Positions 35,221 through 44,016 of a DNA stretch of 64,000 nucleotides are shown in pieces. The translations under genes were made by a program, and so were the position numbers. Each line of letters begins with the position of its first letter. Position 1 is the stretch's first letter. The notes under the pieces are model-generated. The model had not been told where the DNA came from. It did no database searches and saw only the letters and a list, made by a program, of their open reading frames with translations. This DNA comes from Lysinibacillus_B sp042920265 (GTDB lineage: Bacteria; Bacillota; Bacilli; Bacillales_A; Planococcaceae): assembly GCF_042920265.1 (NCBI RefSeq), contig NZ_JBDQZI010000014.1, forward strand, positions 1 through 64,000. The letters are read 5' to 3'.

Positions 35221-36464
35221 CCGATCACTTCTCCACCGATTTTCTTTTCCTTTGGTAATGTTAAAAATACAATGAGCCCAATGATAAATAAAGGAATAAT
35301 CGATAAAATACTTAATTTTGCGTTACCCGTTACAGTAGTTGTGAATGCCATTAAAAATGGACCTATAATAGCCGCAAACTTACCGAAAATATTATAGAAG
35401 CCAAAAAATTCATTCGACATTTCCTTTGGTATAATTTTCCCGTAATAAGACCTACTCAGTGCTTGAATCCCACCTTGTGCGGACCCAATCAGTGCACCTA
35501 GAATAAAAATATGCCATACGGATGAAATGAAAAATGCAGCGATACAGGAAACGATATACGTAAAAATACCAACAATAATCATCTTTCGTGCTGAATACTT
35601 TTTCGCTAAATTTCCGTAAAGAAGTGCACAAGGAAAGGCAATGATTTGGATAACTAGTAAAATACCAAGTAATGTGAACGTATTAAATGCATCATTCCCT
35701 AACACACTTGTGGCATATGGAACGACCATTTTAATAATCGTATCCACTCCATCAATATAGAAGAAGTAGGCGATTAAAAATAGAAATACAACTTTATAGT
35801 TTTTAATTTGTAAAAGGGTTATGCCTAGTCGTTTAAAGCTATTCACTATAGGTTTAGGTTCTGGCTCAATATAGTAGCGCTGGCAAACATCTCTAAGCAT
35901 CGGTATCGTTAATAAGCCCCACCAAAGTGCTGTAATCATAAAGCCAATCTGATACCCAATTGCCTGATCCATCCCCATAAAGAAAATGACGGCAAGACTA
36001 ATCGCAAACGGAATCACACTACTAATATAACCGTAAGCAAAGCCGCTCGTGGACACTTTATCCATTCTTTCATCGCTCGTTACATCAACTAAAAAAGAGT
36101 CATAAAAAATATTCGCACCAGCAAAGCCAATTGCTGATAATACGTAAAGTAGGATTAAAAGCTGCCACTGACCGCTTTCAGGAGAGATAAATGTAAAAGA
36201 GCATGTTGCTAGGATGCCAAGTAATGCAAAAAACATAAAGAAGCGTTTTTTCTTATCCTTATAATCAGCGATTGTGCCTAATATTGGGCTAAGGACAGCA
36301 ACCAAAATACTGGCTAATGAATTAAAATAGCCAAGGTCCATACTATTTGTTTCCTCAAACATGCCGAATACAATCGGAAACAAAGCCGTCATAATCGCCA
36401 TAGAATAAGCAGAATTCCCACAATCATACAGTATCCACGATTTCTCTTCCCTACTTAGCTTCAT
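35217..36464 (-). CDS. MFS transporter, UMF1/Atg22-like
   Basis: Membrane transporter of 415 aa with about twelve helices. The opening EEKSWILYDCGNSAYSMAIM and the loop GTIADYKDKKKRFF mark the UMF1 (Atg22-like) branch. SSTSGFAYGYISS and GSAQGGIQALSRSYYGKIIP are further conserved pieces. It is the first gene of a two-gene operon with the phosphodiesterase, which suggests uptake or release of the product or substrate of that enzyme. The substrate is unknown. Confidence 0.85.
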   Translation of the reverse strand: MKLSREEKSWILYDCGNSAYSMAIMTALFPIVFGMFEETNSMDLGYFNSLASILVAVLSPILGTIADYKDKKKRFFMFFALLGILATCSFTFISPESGQWQLLILLYVLSAIGFAGANIFYDSFLVDVTSDERMDKVSTSGFAYGYISSVIPFAISLAVIFFMGMDQAIGYQIGFMITALWWGLLTIPMLRDVCQRYYIEPEPKPIVNSFKRLGITLLQIKNYKVVFLFLIAYFFYIDGVDTIIKMVVPYATSVLGNDAFNTFTLLGILLVIQIIAFPCALLYGNLAKKYSARKMIIVGIFTYIVSCIAAFFISSVWHIFILGALIGSAQGGIQALSRSYYGKIIPKEMSNEFFGFYNIFGKFAAIIGPFLMAFTTTVTGNAKLSILSIIPLFIIGLIVFLTLPKEKKIGGEVIG

Positions 36465-36586
36465 CCACCCACCCCTTTTTAGATTAAATCTGTTCCTGTT
36501 ATTATATCATTCTCCTTTTATTCAAATGATTAAAGGTTTTGTTAATTTATAGTTAAGTGAAAAAGATGAGGTTAGTCCTTAATAAA

Positions 36587-36624
36587 AACAAAAAAGAACG
36601 AATTCCACCTTTAGAAATTCGTTC
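36587..36624 (-). terminator. terminator of DUF4256 gene
   Basis: GAACGAATT (36596-36604) pairs with AATTCGTTC (36616-36624). Leftward it is followed by TTTTTTGTTTTTATT. Confidence 0.85.
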
Positions 36625-36659
36625 CTTCATTGTATTGCACTGATTCCTCACCGCAAAAG

Positions 36660-37220
36660 TTAGACCCTTAGCAAGCCACGGAAGCCTCTAGCTGCATAGT
36701 AAGATTCTGCTCCGTTGTGATAGACAAAGACCGTATCGTAGCGACGATCACAAAAGATGGCCCCACCGAGCTTTCTAATATTGTCCGGTGTTTTCACCCA
36801 GCTCGATGTTTTCATATCAAAATTCCCTAACTGCTGTAGCTCACGGTATTGTTCTTCCGTTAAAATCGCAATCCCCATATCAGCAGCCATACCGATCGCG
36901 CTGTTCTGTGGTTTATTTTGTTTCCTTGACTCTAGTGCTTCGTGGTCGTAGCAAACACTTCTGCGCCCCTTTGGACTCTCTACAGAACAATCCATGAAAA
37001 TATACGCTCCTCCTGTATTCGCATCAACACCTACTACATCAGGCTCACCTTCCGTCGCTTCCATTTGATGAAGCGACCATAGCTTGTCTGGATTCTCTTC
37101 AAGCTTTGCTACTATCTGTTCCCATTCAATCCCTTCATGACGGTTCATGTTCTTCTCAAATCTATCCCTTAACGTCTGTACTAATTCCGTATGCTGCTCT
37201 TTTGTTAAACTCTTTGCCAT
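36660..37220 (-). CDS. DUF4256 family protein
   Basis: Cytoplasmic protein of 186 aa that I place in DUF4256 from the segments GGAYIFMDCSVESPKGRRS, CYDHEALESRK and GVDANTG. No function is known to me. The start is ATG 37220, six bases after TAGGAGA; the open frame extends ten codons further but without support. It is a single-gene unit with its own terminator. The end ARGFRGLLRV is typical of the family. Confidence 0.75.
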   Translation of the reverse strand: MAKSLTKEQHTELVQTLRDRFEKNMNRHEGIEWEQIVAKLEENPDKLWSLHQMEATEGEPDVVGVDANTGGAYIFMDCSVESPKGRRSVCYDHEALESRKQNKPQNSAIGMAADMGIAILTEEQYRELQQLGNFDMKTSSWVKTPDNIRKLGGAIFCDRRYDTVFVYHNGAESYYAARGFRGLLRV

Positions 37221-37470
37221 TTTAAATCTCCTAATCAATTGTAATAACAATGTATTCTTCCCTTTAAATTAAAGGAGTAGCTATTATTTCGTCAACAAAA
37301 CGGCCGCAATATGTAAAAAGAATGCACCCTAAAAGAATGCATTCCTATAAAATCTATAATAATTCACAATGAGGCAACATAATTTTTGCTGGTGTATTTA
37401 TTAGCAAATAAAATAAATTCATCCCCCCTTAAAATGGAACACACTCTGTTTATAATTTTCCTGATTCTCA

Positions 37471-39816
37471 TTATTCTGTAATTAAACCGTAAGCAGATAT
37501 TTTCTTAATTTTTAAAGATACGAGCATTGAGACAATGTAGGCTAACATAAGGAGTCCTACACAAACCACTGCGATAATCGGTAAATAGATGGTGAATTCC
37601 AAACGTTTAATACCTGCACTTGAAAGTAATACAGAAAGTATAGGATTAGTGAAGAATATCCCGAACAAGCCGCCAATACCAACACCTGTGATGATTATTG
37701 GTAGCAAACTGATAGATATTTGATTCATCAGTTGAATTGTTGAATAACCAATTGCTTTCATAACACCAAACTCTTTCTTACGCTTTGTAATTATTGTTTG
37801 AATGACTAAATATAAAATCAATACAACAACTAACACAGTAATTGTCAAAACGATTACCATAATAGCCAATACTGCATCTGTGTACATACTTGTTTGACTT
37901 TCTATCTGTTTATCGAGATCTAATGTATCAACTATATAATCTCCGTACTGTTTTTGGACATTATAAATAAAGTCCTTGTTCGATATTCCATCTAAATATA
38001 CAAAAAATGTAGTACCTTTATAATTTGATTGTAATCGTTGAATGCCGTCCATTGTTAATGATGCTGTCTGCCCTACATTACCAACTGTTTGACTAAGACC
38101 CGTTATTAAATAATTGTCTGTTTCATCTCCATATTTTACGTTAACCGTATCACCAATTCCTTTATTTATTCGATCAGACACAACCCAAGATATAGAAATT
38201 TCATTTTCATATTTAGGCTGACGACCTTCATAGACAACATTATTTTCTAACCGATTAAAATTTTCCGTAACATTCGTATATACAGACTGATCATCAATTT
38301 TTATTGAAATAATATCAACTATATTTACGTTCCTTACTTGGTCCATCTGTTTAATGTCACTTAAAAGTTCACTTGTATTTGTATCTGGATTAACATATAT
38401 CATCACATTCCCAGGTTCTTCACCAAATAAGTTAACAAATGTGGACTTGTCAAAAGCAATATTGTAATACAGCACTACAGAAAAAACTGTAGCAAAAGTT
38501 AACGCCATAATAATTAAAAGGATCATGATATTTTGTTTCACATTTACTAGCATTGACTTAATAGCTAATGAAAAATGAAGCCCGCCTTTTGCTTTTTCCA
38601 AAGGAACATAATTTTTTCTAAAACTATGTGTCTGAATACCCCCACGCAGTGCTGCAACAGGTAGAATTTTTCGTACTCGAAAGGCTGATAGTAATGTTAC
38701 GATGACAACACAAACCGTCACAAAGAAAATACTGATTAAATTGATCATCACATCAAAGCTATTAATCCATACTAATCCAGATAATTTTGAAATGATACTT
38801 CCTATTAACGGCATAAGAGCATATGACAATGCAATTCCTACTACGCTAGCACTAAGCGTAATTAAGAAATATTGAAGCATAATTGAGGAAAGAATTTGCC
38901 TACTTGTATAACCAATGGATTTCAACACGCCGATATTTGCCATGTCATCTTCAATATTATTCGAAACACGAAACTTAATGACAATTAATGAGACAATCAC
39001 AATAATTGCCGAAAAAGCTATTAATATTGTAGCTATTATTTTAATAACTAATGAATCTACATTTTTAAGCATTTCAATATCTAAACTCCCGATATAAGAA
39101 GTTGATGTGTCTACTTGAGGTTTCTTTACATTTTGAAAAAAATCATTGATTAATTTCGAAGATTGTTTTTTGTCTTCCATCACTACAGATATAATTACCC
39201 CTTTTGATTGATTAGCTAGTTCGTTTGCTAGTGATTCATAGGCGGTCTCTGCTAACATAAATTTCATCACGCCGTTGTTATTTGTACCCATCATCGTTGT
39301 TTCTAAAAAACCAGCGATCCGGTAGTCATAGTTCTTATCTTGATAGGTGATGGTAAAGTCATCGCCTAATTTATAGCCCCCATTTGTTTTAAAAATGTAA
39401 GGCACATAAATATCATTGATACTTGTTGTATTCGACTTTTCAATTAAATTCAACGGTCCAATAGCACGTTTGGTATCCGCATTAAAAATAACAAAACTAT
39501 CCGTTAATTCACCATTACCAAAAATAACTTTAGCAGTGTGCAAGTTGATAGTTTCTTCTGTTTCAGTTTCTTTTATTCCAGCATAATTTGCTAAATATTC
39601 GTTATGAGCCGCATGATAACTTGCTTGGTCCATTATAAATGTTACGTGAGGATCTTTTAATTGTTCGTTTTTTTGATCAAAAAATGCATTGAGCTGCGTA
39701 TGGACCATTAACCCCACATTAAGAAGTAGCGCAGCAACTAAAATGAATATAAATAAAGACATGGTAGCAGATTTACTTTTTCTAATATTCGCCATGGCTA
39801 GGTTTATGATTTTCAC
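37471..39816 (-). CDS. FtsX-type ABC permease, two-domain
   Basis: A 781-aa permease with two FtsX domains, the same layout as 28971-31289. A first helix (about residues 18-38), a large external region (40-250), three helices with NIGVLKSIGYTSRQI, then SMLVNVKQNIMILLIIMALT, a second external region and three final helices with FGVMKAIGYSTIQL. The start is GTG 39816, directly after the ATPase stop and behind GGGGTGG. Cotranscribed with the ATPase and presumably controlled by the two-component system upstream. Confidence 0.88.
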   Translation of the reverse strand: MKIINLAMANIRKSKSATMSLFIFILVAALLLNVGLMVHTQLNAFFDQKNEQLKDPHVTFIMDQASYHAAHNEYLANYAGIKETETEETINLHTAKVIFGNGELTDSFVIFNADTKRAIGPLNLIEKSNTTSINDIYVPYIFKTNGGYKLGDDFTITYQDKNYDYRIAGFLETTMMGTNNNGVMKFMLAETAYESLANELANQSKGVIISVVMEDKKQSSKLINDFFQNVKKPQVDTSTSYIGSLDIEMLKNVDSLVIKIIATILIAFSAIIVIVSLIVIKFRVSNNIEDDMANIGVLKSIGYTSRQILSSIMLQYFLITLSASVVGIALSYALMPLIGSIISKLSGLVWINSFDVMINLISIFFVTVCVVIVTLLSAFRVRKILPVAALRGGIQTHSFRKNYVPLEKAKGGLHFSLAIKSMLVNVKQNIMILLIIMALTFATVFSVVLYYNIAFDKSTFVNLFGEEPGNVMIYVNPDTNTSELLSDIKQMDQVRNVNIVDIISIKIDDQSVYTNVTENFNRLENNVVYEGRQPKYENEISISWVVSDRINKGIGDTVNVKYGDETDNYLITGLSQTVGNVGQTASLTMDGIQRLQSNYKGTTFFVYLDGISNKDFIYNVQKQYGDYIVDTLDLDKQIESQTSMYTDAVLAIMVIVLTITVLVVVLILYLVIQTIITKRKKEFGVMKAIGYSTIQLMNQISISLLPIIITGVGIGGLFGIFFTNPILSVLLSSAGIKRLEFTIYLPIIAVVCVGLLMLAYIVSMLVSLKIKKISAYGLITE

Positions 39817-39817
39817 C

Positions 39818-40579
39818 TTACCACCCCATTTCTTCTAGGAAATGTTGAAGCTTTTCCTGCCGTTCGAGATTGTTTTGTTCACTGTATGTACCTAATTGCA
39901 AATCACCACAAATGACACCATCTCGCAAAAATAAAATTCGATTTCCGCGTAATGCTGTTTTCATATCGTGCGTGACCATGACAATACTTTGCTCGTTTCG
40001 ATTGACATTTGTTAATACATCTAACACACTTTCACTAGAAGCAGAGTTTAATGCACCAGTTGGTTCGTCTGCAAAAAGGATTCTCGGACTGTTTATCAAT
40101 GCACGAACAATCCCCACTCGCTGCGCCTCACCACCAGAAAGTTGTGTCGGAAATTTAGACCATGCGTTTTCATCGATCCCTACTTGTATTAATAATTCTT
40201 TCGCTTTTTGTGCGAGTTCACGCTTATTTTTATTTACTAAAAGACCACTTGCAAGTACATTATCGAGTACGCTCATATTATCTAGTAAATAAATTTGTTG
40301 AAATACAAAGCCACAGTGGTTTCTTCTAAATATCGCTAGTTGATCGTTGTTTAATCGAGATATCTTTTTTCCAGCAAAATTGATTTCTCCTAACGTTGGT
40401 TTATCCATACCACTCATTGCGTAAAGTAAAGTAGATTTCCCAGATCCTGAACTCCCCATGATAATTGTAAAGTCCCCTTCAACTAAACTGATATCTAGAT
40501 TTTTCAAAACATGCTGCTGAATCCCACCACTCGAAAAAGTTTTACATAACTTTTCTGTTTTAATAATAATCCCTGTCAT
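39818..40579 (-). CDS. ABC transporter ATP-binding protein
   Basis: A 253-aa ATPase. Walker A is GSSGSGKST (residues 42-50), signature LSGGEAQRVGIVRAL, Walker B ILFADEPTGALNSASSE. GGGGAGAG lies upstream of the ATG. It is the first gene of the ATPase-permease pair and lies only 48 bases after the terminator that follows the histidine kinase, so its promoter must be in or before that terminator. Antimicrobial-peptide sensing or resistance is a likely role by analogy to kinase-coupled FtsX-type transporters. Confidence 0.88.
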   Translation of the reverse strand: MTGIIIKTEKLCKTFSSGGIQQHVLKNLDISLVEGDFTIIMGSSGSGKSTLLYAMSGMDKPTLGEINFAGKKISRLNNDQLAIFRRNHCGFVFQQIYLLDNMSVLDNVLASGLLVNKNKRELAQKAKELLIQVGIDENAWSKFPTQLSGGEAQRVGIVRALINSPRILFADEPTGALNSASSESVLDVLTNVNRNEQSIVMVTHDMKTALRGNRILFLRDGVICGDLQLGTYSEQNNLERQEKLQHFLEEMGW

Positions 40580-40616
40580 AATGAAATTTGCACTCTCCCC
40601 TAATTGATTTTCAATT

Positions 40617-40650
40617 CAAAGAAAAAAGACCGTAATGAAGATTACAGTCT
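40617..40650 (-). terminator. terminator/attenuator between kinase and ABC genes
   Basis: Leftward, AGACTGTAAT pairs with ATTACGGTCT (40641-40650 with 40627-40636, one G-U pair), followed by TTTTTTCTTTG. It separates the regulator-kinase unit from the transporter genes. Confidence 0.85.
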
Positions 40651-40706
40651 TAGCATACAAAATGAATTCTTATTAAGTCTTTGTATGATTCTTAACTATT
40701 CCTTAA

Positions 40707-41975
40707 TTAACTCGCGAGCTTTATTCTCAAGATTGCAATAAAACCATCCGCTCGATTGTAACAAGAAATTTGGCCGTACATATTTTCCATGAAGTACTTG
40801 GATATATAGAGTCCAAGACCAGAACCATTCTTACCTTCCACATTTTTACCTCGATAATATTTATTAAACAGGAGAGGCAGTTCCTCTTCACTAATTCCCG
40901 GTCCAAAATCTTGAATATGTAGCTCAAGATAATCCTGAATAATGTGAGACGTAATCGAGATTTTCGTTCCTGCATACTTATATGAATTGCTTATAATATT
41001 ATCTATTACCTGCTGCAAACGCACAGGATCGATTAAAATGATACACGCTGGAAATGGTTCATAGACGATTTGATGATCGTAATTGACGTTTTCAAACATG
41101 TCAGCAAGTATTTCACTCGGCTCCTCTGTAACAGTTAATTTTAACTGTTGAAGTTCTTCTAAAGTAGCATGGAACATATCCGTAACAAGTAAGTTAATTT
41201 GCTCTGCTTTTGAATTGATTGTATTGACGTGCTTCATCATCTTTTCATCTTTTATTTGCATCAGCATTAACTCACTGACTGCTTTGATCGAAGCAATAGG
41301 TGTCTTAATATCATGACTTATTGTAGCAACAAGCTCTTTCTTACTGCGGTTGGATTCATATTCTCTTTGACGAGCAGCATACAGTTCTTCACGTAATAAA
41401 TCAAAACTTTCCGTGAATGCCCCAAAATAATTGTTCTTGTCCATATTTAAAGGAATATCTAGATTACCTCTAGCAACATTTGCTGCGAACTGTTGTAGCT
41501 GCCCAAACGGTTTCAATAATGTTTTATAAAGATAGATATGATAAAGAATCGTAACAATGATTAATAGCCCTACGATTAAACTGAAAGAAATAAGCAGATC
41601 TTTTTTCATCTGCTGCACTATATCCTGGTCGTTATTACGGATAATTATTTTACCTACTACCATGTCATTTTGCTTCACATCTACAATCGTATCCCTATTT
41701 TTGATGGCATCATATGTATTGTTAAAAGGATTGCTGGGTGTTTGATAAATTACGTTTTCTAAGTTATCTATAATTGTAAGTTGTTGTTGAAAGCCGCTAG
41801 TTTCAATTATTTCTTTATTGATGTTTCCCCAATTTTTTTCGACGACCTTAACGACTTCATTAATATCTACCATATTCACTTTTGCAGTATTTGTCTTGTT
41901 CAGCATAATTATTTGAAAAGCAATTCCTGAGGAAAAAATCACTAATATAATGACAATTAGCAGTTTTATTCTCAT
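40707..41975 (-). CDS. sensor histidine kinase
   Basis: Membrane kinase of 422 aa. Two membrane helices (about residues 4-25 and 127-149) enclose a 100-residue extracytoplasmic sensor region; a HAMP-like linker follows. H221 in ATISHDIKTPIASI is the phosphorylation site. The ATP-binding part has NIISNSYKYAG, DFGPGISEEE and GSGLGLYISKYFMEN. Its ATG overlaps the stop of the response-regulator gene by one base. Probably senses the substrate of the neighbouring ABC transporter. Confidence 0.9.
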   Translation of the reverse strand: MRIKLLIVIILVIFSSGIAFQIIMLNKTNTAKVNMVDINEVVKVVEKNWGNINKEIIETSGFQQQLTIIDNLENVIYQTPSNPFNNTYDAIKNRDTIVDVKQNDMVVGKIIIRNNDQDIVQQMKKDLLISFSLIVGLLIIVTILYHIYLYKTLLKPFGQLQQFAANVARGNLDIPLNMDKNNYFGAFTESFDLLREELYAARQREYESNRSKKELVATISHDIKTPIASIKAVSELMLMQIKDEKMMKHVNTINSKAEQINLLVTDMFHATLEELQQLKLTVTEEPSEILADMFENVNYDHQIVYEPFPACIILIDPVRLQQVIDNIISNSYKYAGTKISITSHIIQDYLELHIQDFGPGISEEELPLLFNKYYRGKNVEGKNGSGLGLYISKYFMENMYGQISCYNRADGFIAILRIKLAS

Positions 41976-42661
41976 TAGTTATTGTCCTCTAATACATAAC
42001 CTGTGCCCCAAATCGTTTTGATGAATTGCGGGCTCTTTGGATTGTCTTCAATTTTCTCACGTAAATACCGAATATGCACATTTAGTGTTCCATCTCCTAC
42101 AAAAGAATCTCCCCATACATTTTGAAACAATTCATTTTTTGTAATGATACGGTTTTTATTATTGGCTAAATAATATAGAAGCCTATATTCCATTGTTTTT
42201 AGTTGAATATCCTTATTCTTTACTCGAACACGATGAAGCTTTGTATCAATTTGGATCTGACCAAATTCTAAAATCTCTTGTTGGCTACTCGAACTACTAC
42301 CATATCTTTTGAGTACCGCTTTTACTTTTGCTAGTAAAACACTTAGTGTATACGGCTTTTGAATGTAATCATCTCCTCCGATGTTAAGTGCAATTAAAAC
42401 ATCATCATCGCTGGAACGAGCACTTATAAACAGAATCGGAATCTGTGTTGTTTTACGCAATCTTTTACATAAATCAAACCCCGATTCATCGCCGAGATTA
42501 ATATCTAAAAGAATCAATGATGGATCATGTTCCTTCAACAAAAGCTCGCACTCCTCTGCACTTGTAGCAAATGCTGTTTTGACCTCGAACATATTAAAAT
42601 ATTCACAAGTTGTTTCAGCTAAAGCGAGCTCATCATCAACAATTAAACAATCTAATTTCAT
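41975..42661 (-). CDS. OmpR-family response regulator
   Basis: A 228-aa regulator with a receiver domain (acid pocket VDD at residues 8-10, phosphorylated D53 in LLDINLGDESG) and a C-terminal winged helix (LKTMEYRLLYYLANNKNRII and GTLNVHIRYLREKIED, GTGYVLED). First gene of the kinase pair. Its likely target is the promoter of the downstream ABC genes, by analogy with transporter-coupled systems of this kind. Confidence 0.9.
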   Translation of the reverse strand: MKLDCLIVDDELALAETTCEYFNMFEVKTAFATSAEECELLLKEHDPSLILLDINLGDESGFDLCKRLRKTTQIPILFISARSSDDDVLIALNIGGDDYIQKPYTLSVLLAKVKAVLKRYGSSSSSQQEILEFGQIQIDTKLHRVRVKNKDIQLKTMEYRLLYYLANNKNRIITKNELFQNVWGDSFVGDGTLNVHIRYLREKIEDNPKSPQFIKTIWGTGYVLEDNN

Positions 42662-42775
42662 CGTAAATCTCCTAGAAAATGATTTCCATGCTTGTCTAAC
42701 AGGATATTTACAGTATACATTATCTTACATTTTTATCAAAAACACTTATATTCCCCCTCTCAAGCTGTTCCACAT

Positions 42776-42819
42776 AAAAAACCCACCTATTTCGACGGAA
42801 ATTGATCGAAATAGGTGGG
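42776..42819 (-). terminator. terminator of butanediol dehydrogenase-like gene
   Basis: A perfect 14-bp stem pairs 42782-42795 (CCCACCTATTTCGA) with 42806-42819. Leftward it is followed by TTTTTATGTG. Confidence 0.85.
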
Positions 42820-42837
42820 CTATTATTATTGAAATGA

Positions 42838-43893
42838 TTATGGTCTTACTAAAATTTTAGCTTGTTTTTTATCTGACACTAATTTATCGAAACCGTTTTC
42901 TACGATTTCATCTAAAGGAATTTTGCTCGTAATTAATGGTTTTACATTAATTTGACCAGAAGCCATTAAGCCAATTACTTCTTCATAGTTGTTTCGGTAA
43001 CAATAAGTTGATAGCAGTCGAAGTTCTTTTAGCATCATCAAAGTAAAGTTTACGCGTGGTGATTCTGCAAACACAGATAATACTACTATTTCTCCGCCTT
43101 TACGAACAACATTCATCGCACTATCTAATGTTGGTTGCACACCCGCAACTTCAAAAGCAATATCTACTCCATCTTCCGTTAACGAAGCAAGAACTTCTTC
43201 AGCTTTTTCATGTAAGCTATTAATGACACGCGTTGCACCGATTTCTTTTCCTAATGCTAATCGTTCTTCTACAATATCTACTAAATAAATGTCTCTTGCT
43301 CCAGCGGCTTTTAATGCTAGCACTGTTAATAAACCAATCGGTCCTGCACCAAATACTGCGGCTGTCATACCCGCTTTAAAATTACTTTCCGTAAGCCCTC
43401 GCATCACTACGGCTAAAGGTTCTACCATAGCTGCCTCTTCCATCGATACATGATCTGGTACTTTGTGGACCATATAATCTTCCACAACGGCATATTCTGC
43501 AAACCCACCATCGTCACTAAATCCTACTAATCCAAATCTTCCTAAATTGTAAAAACCTTTTTGCACATATGAAGAAGCCTCATCACGAATAATTGGCTCG
43601 ATTGCTACACGGTCTCCGATAGAAACGTGTGTCGCTTCAGGACCAACTTCAGTCACAATGCCTGAAAATTCGTGTCCCATTGTCAAAGGCGCTTTTCTAC
43701 CTGAAATGAAGTGTGGTTGATCAACTGGGATACCTGCTCCTGATGCACTTAAATCATGCATATAGGCATGTAAGTCACTTCCGCAGATGCCTGCCCATTC
43801 CACTTTTACTTTTACCTTATTGCCTGTTACTTCTTTAACCGTAACGTCCTCAACACGAATATCTTTTACACCATGCCAAACTGCTGCTTTCAT
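42838..43893 (-). CDS. butanediol dehydrogenase-like zinc alcohol dehydrogenase lacking the structural-zinc cysteines
   Basis: Medium-chain dehydrogenase of 351 aa closest by eye to (R,R)-butanediol dehydrogenase (BdhA). Catalytic zinc ligands are present: C37 in GICGSD and H/E in MGHEFSG. The NAD fold is AVFGAGPIGLL (about residues 175-185). The four-cysteine lobe expected after IEPII (about residues 95-115) is replaced by a segment without any cysteine. The start is ATG 43893, behind GGAGGGTG. Divergent from a LysR gene that probably controls it. Confidence 0.8.
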   Translation of the reverse strand: MKAAVWHGVKDIRVEDVTVKEVTGNKVKVKVEWAGICGSDLHAYMHDLSASGAGIPVDQPHFISGRKAPLTMGHEFSGIVTEVGPEATHVSIGDRVAIEPIIRDEASSYVQKGFYNLGRFGLVGFSDDGGFAEYAVVEDYMVHKVPDHVSMEEAAMVEPLAVVMRGLTESNFKAGMTAAVFGAGPIGLLTVLALKAAGARDIYLVDIVEERLALGKEIGATRVINSLHEKAEEVLASLTEDGVDIAFEVAGVQPTLDSAMNVVRKGGEIVVLSVFAESPRVNFTLMMLKELRLLSTYCYRNNYEEVIGLMASGQINVKPLITSKIPLDEIVENGFDKLVSDKKQAKILVRP

Positions 43894-43970
43894 TGTTACA
43901 CCCTCCGATCGAATTGTTTTGTACAGTGCCATTATAATTTAGTTCACAAAATTGTTAAAATCGAAATTAT

Positions 43971-43998
43971 TTGTTATGTTATAGGTACTTTTTATAAC
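43971..43998 (+). promoter_or_regulatory. LysR operator and lysR promoter
   Basis: GTTATA-N9-TATAAC (43978-43998) is a perfect dyad of the T-N11-A type used by LysR regulators. TTGTTA (43971-43976), 16 bases, then TATAAC (43993-43998) could be the lysR promoter, so the dyad would give autoregulation and control of the divergent dehydrogenase. Confidence 0.6.
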
Positions 43999-44016
43999 AA
44001 CAAGGGGTATCCTTAT

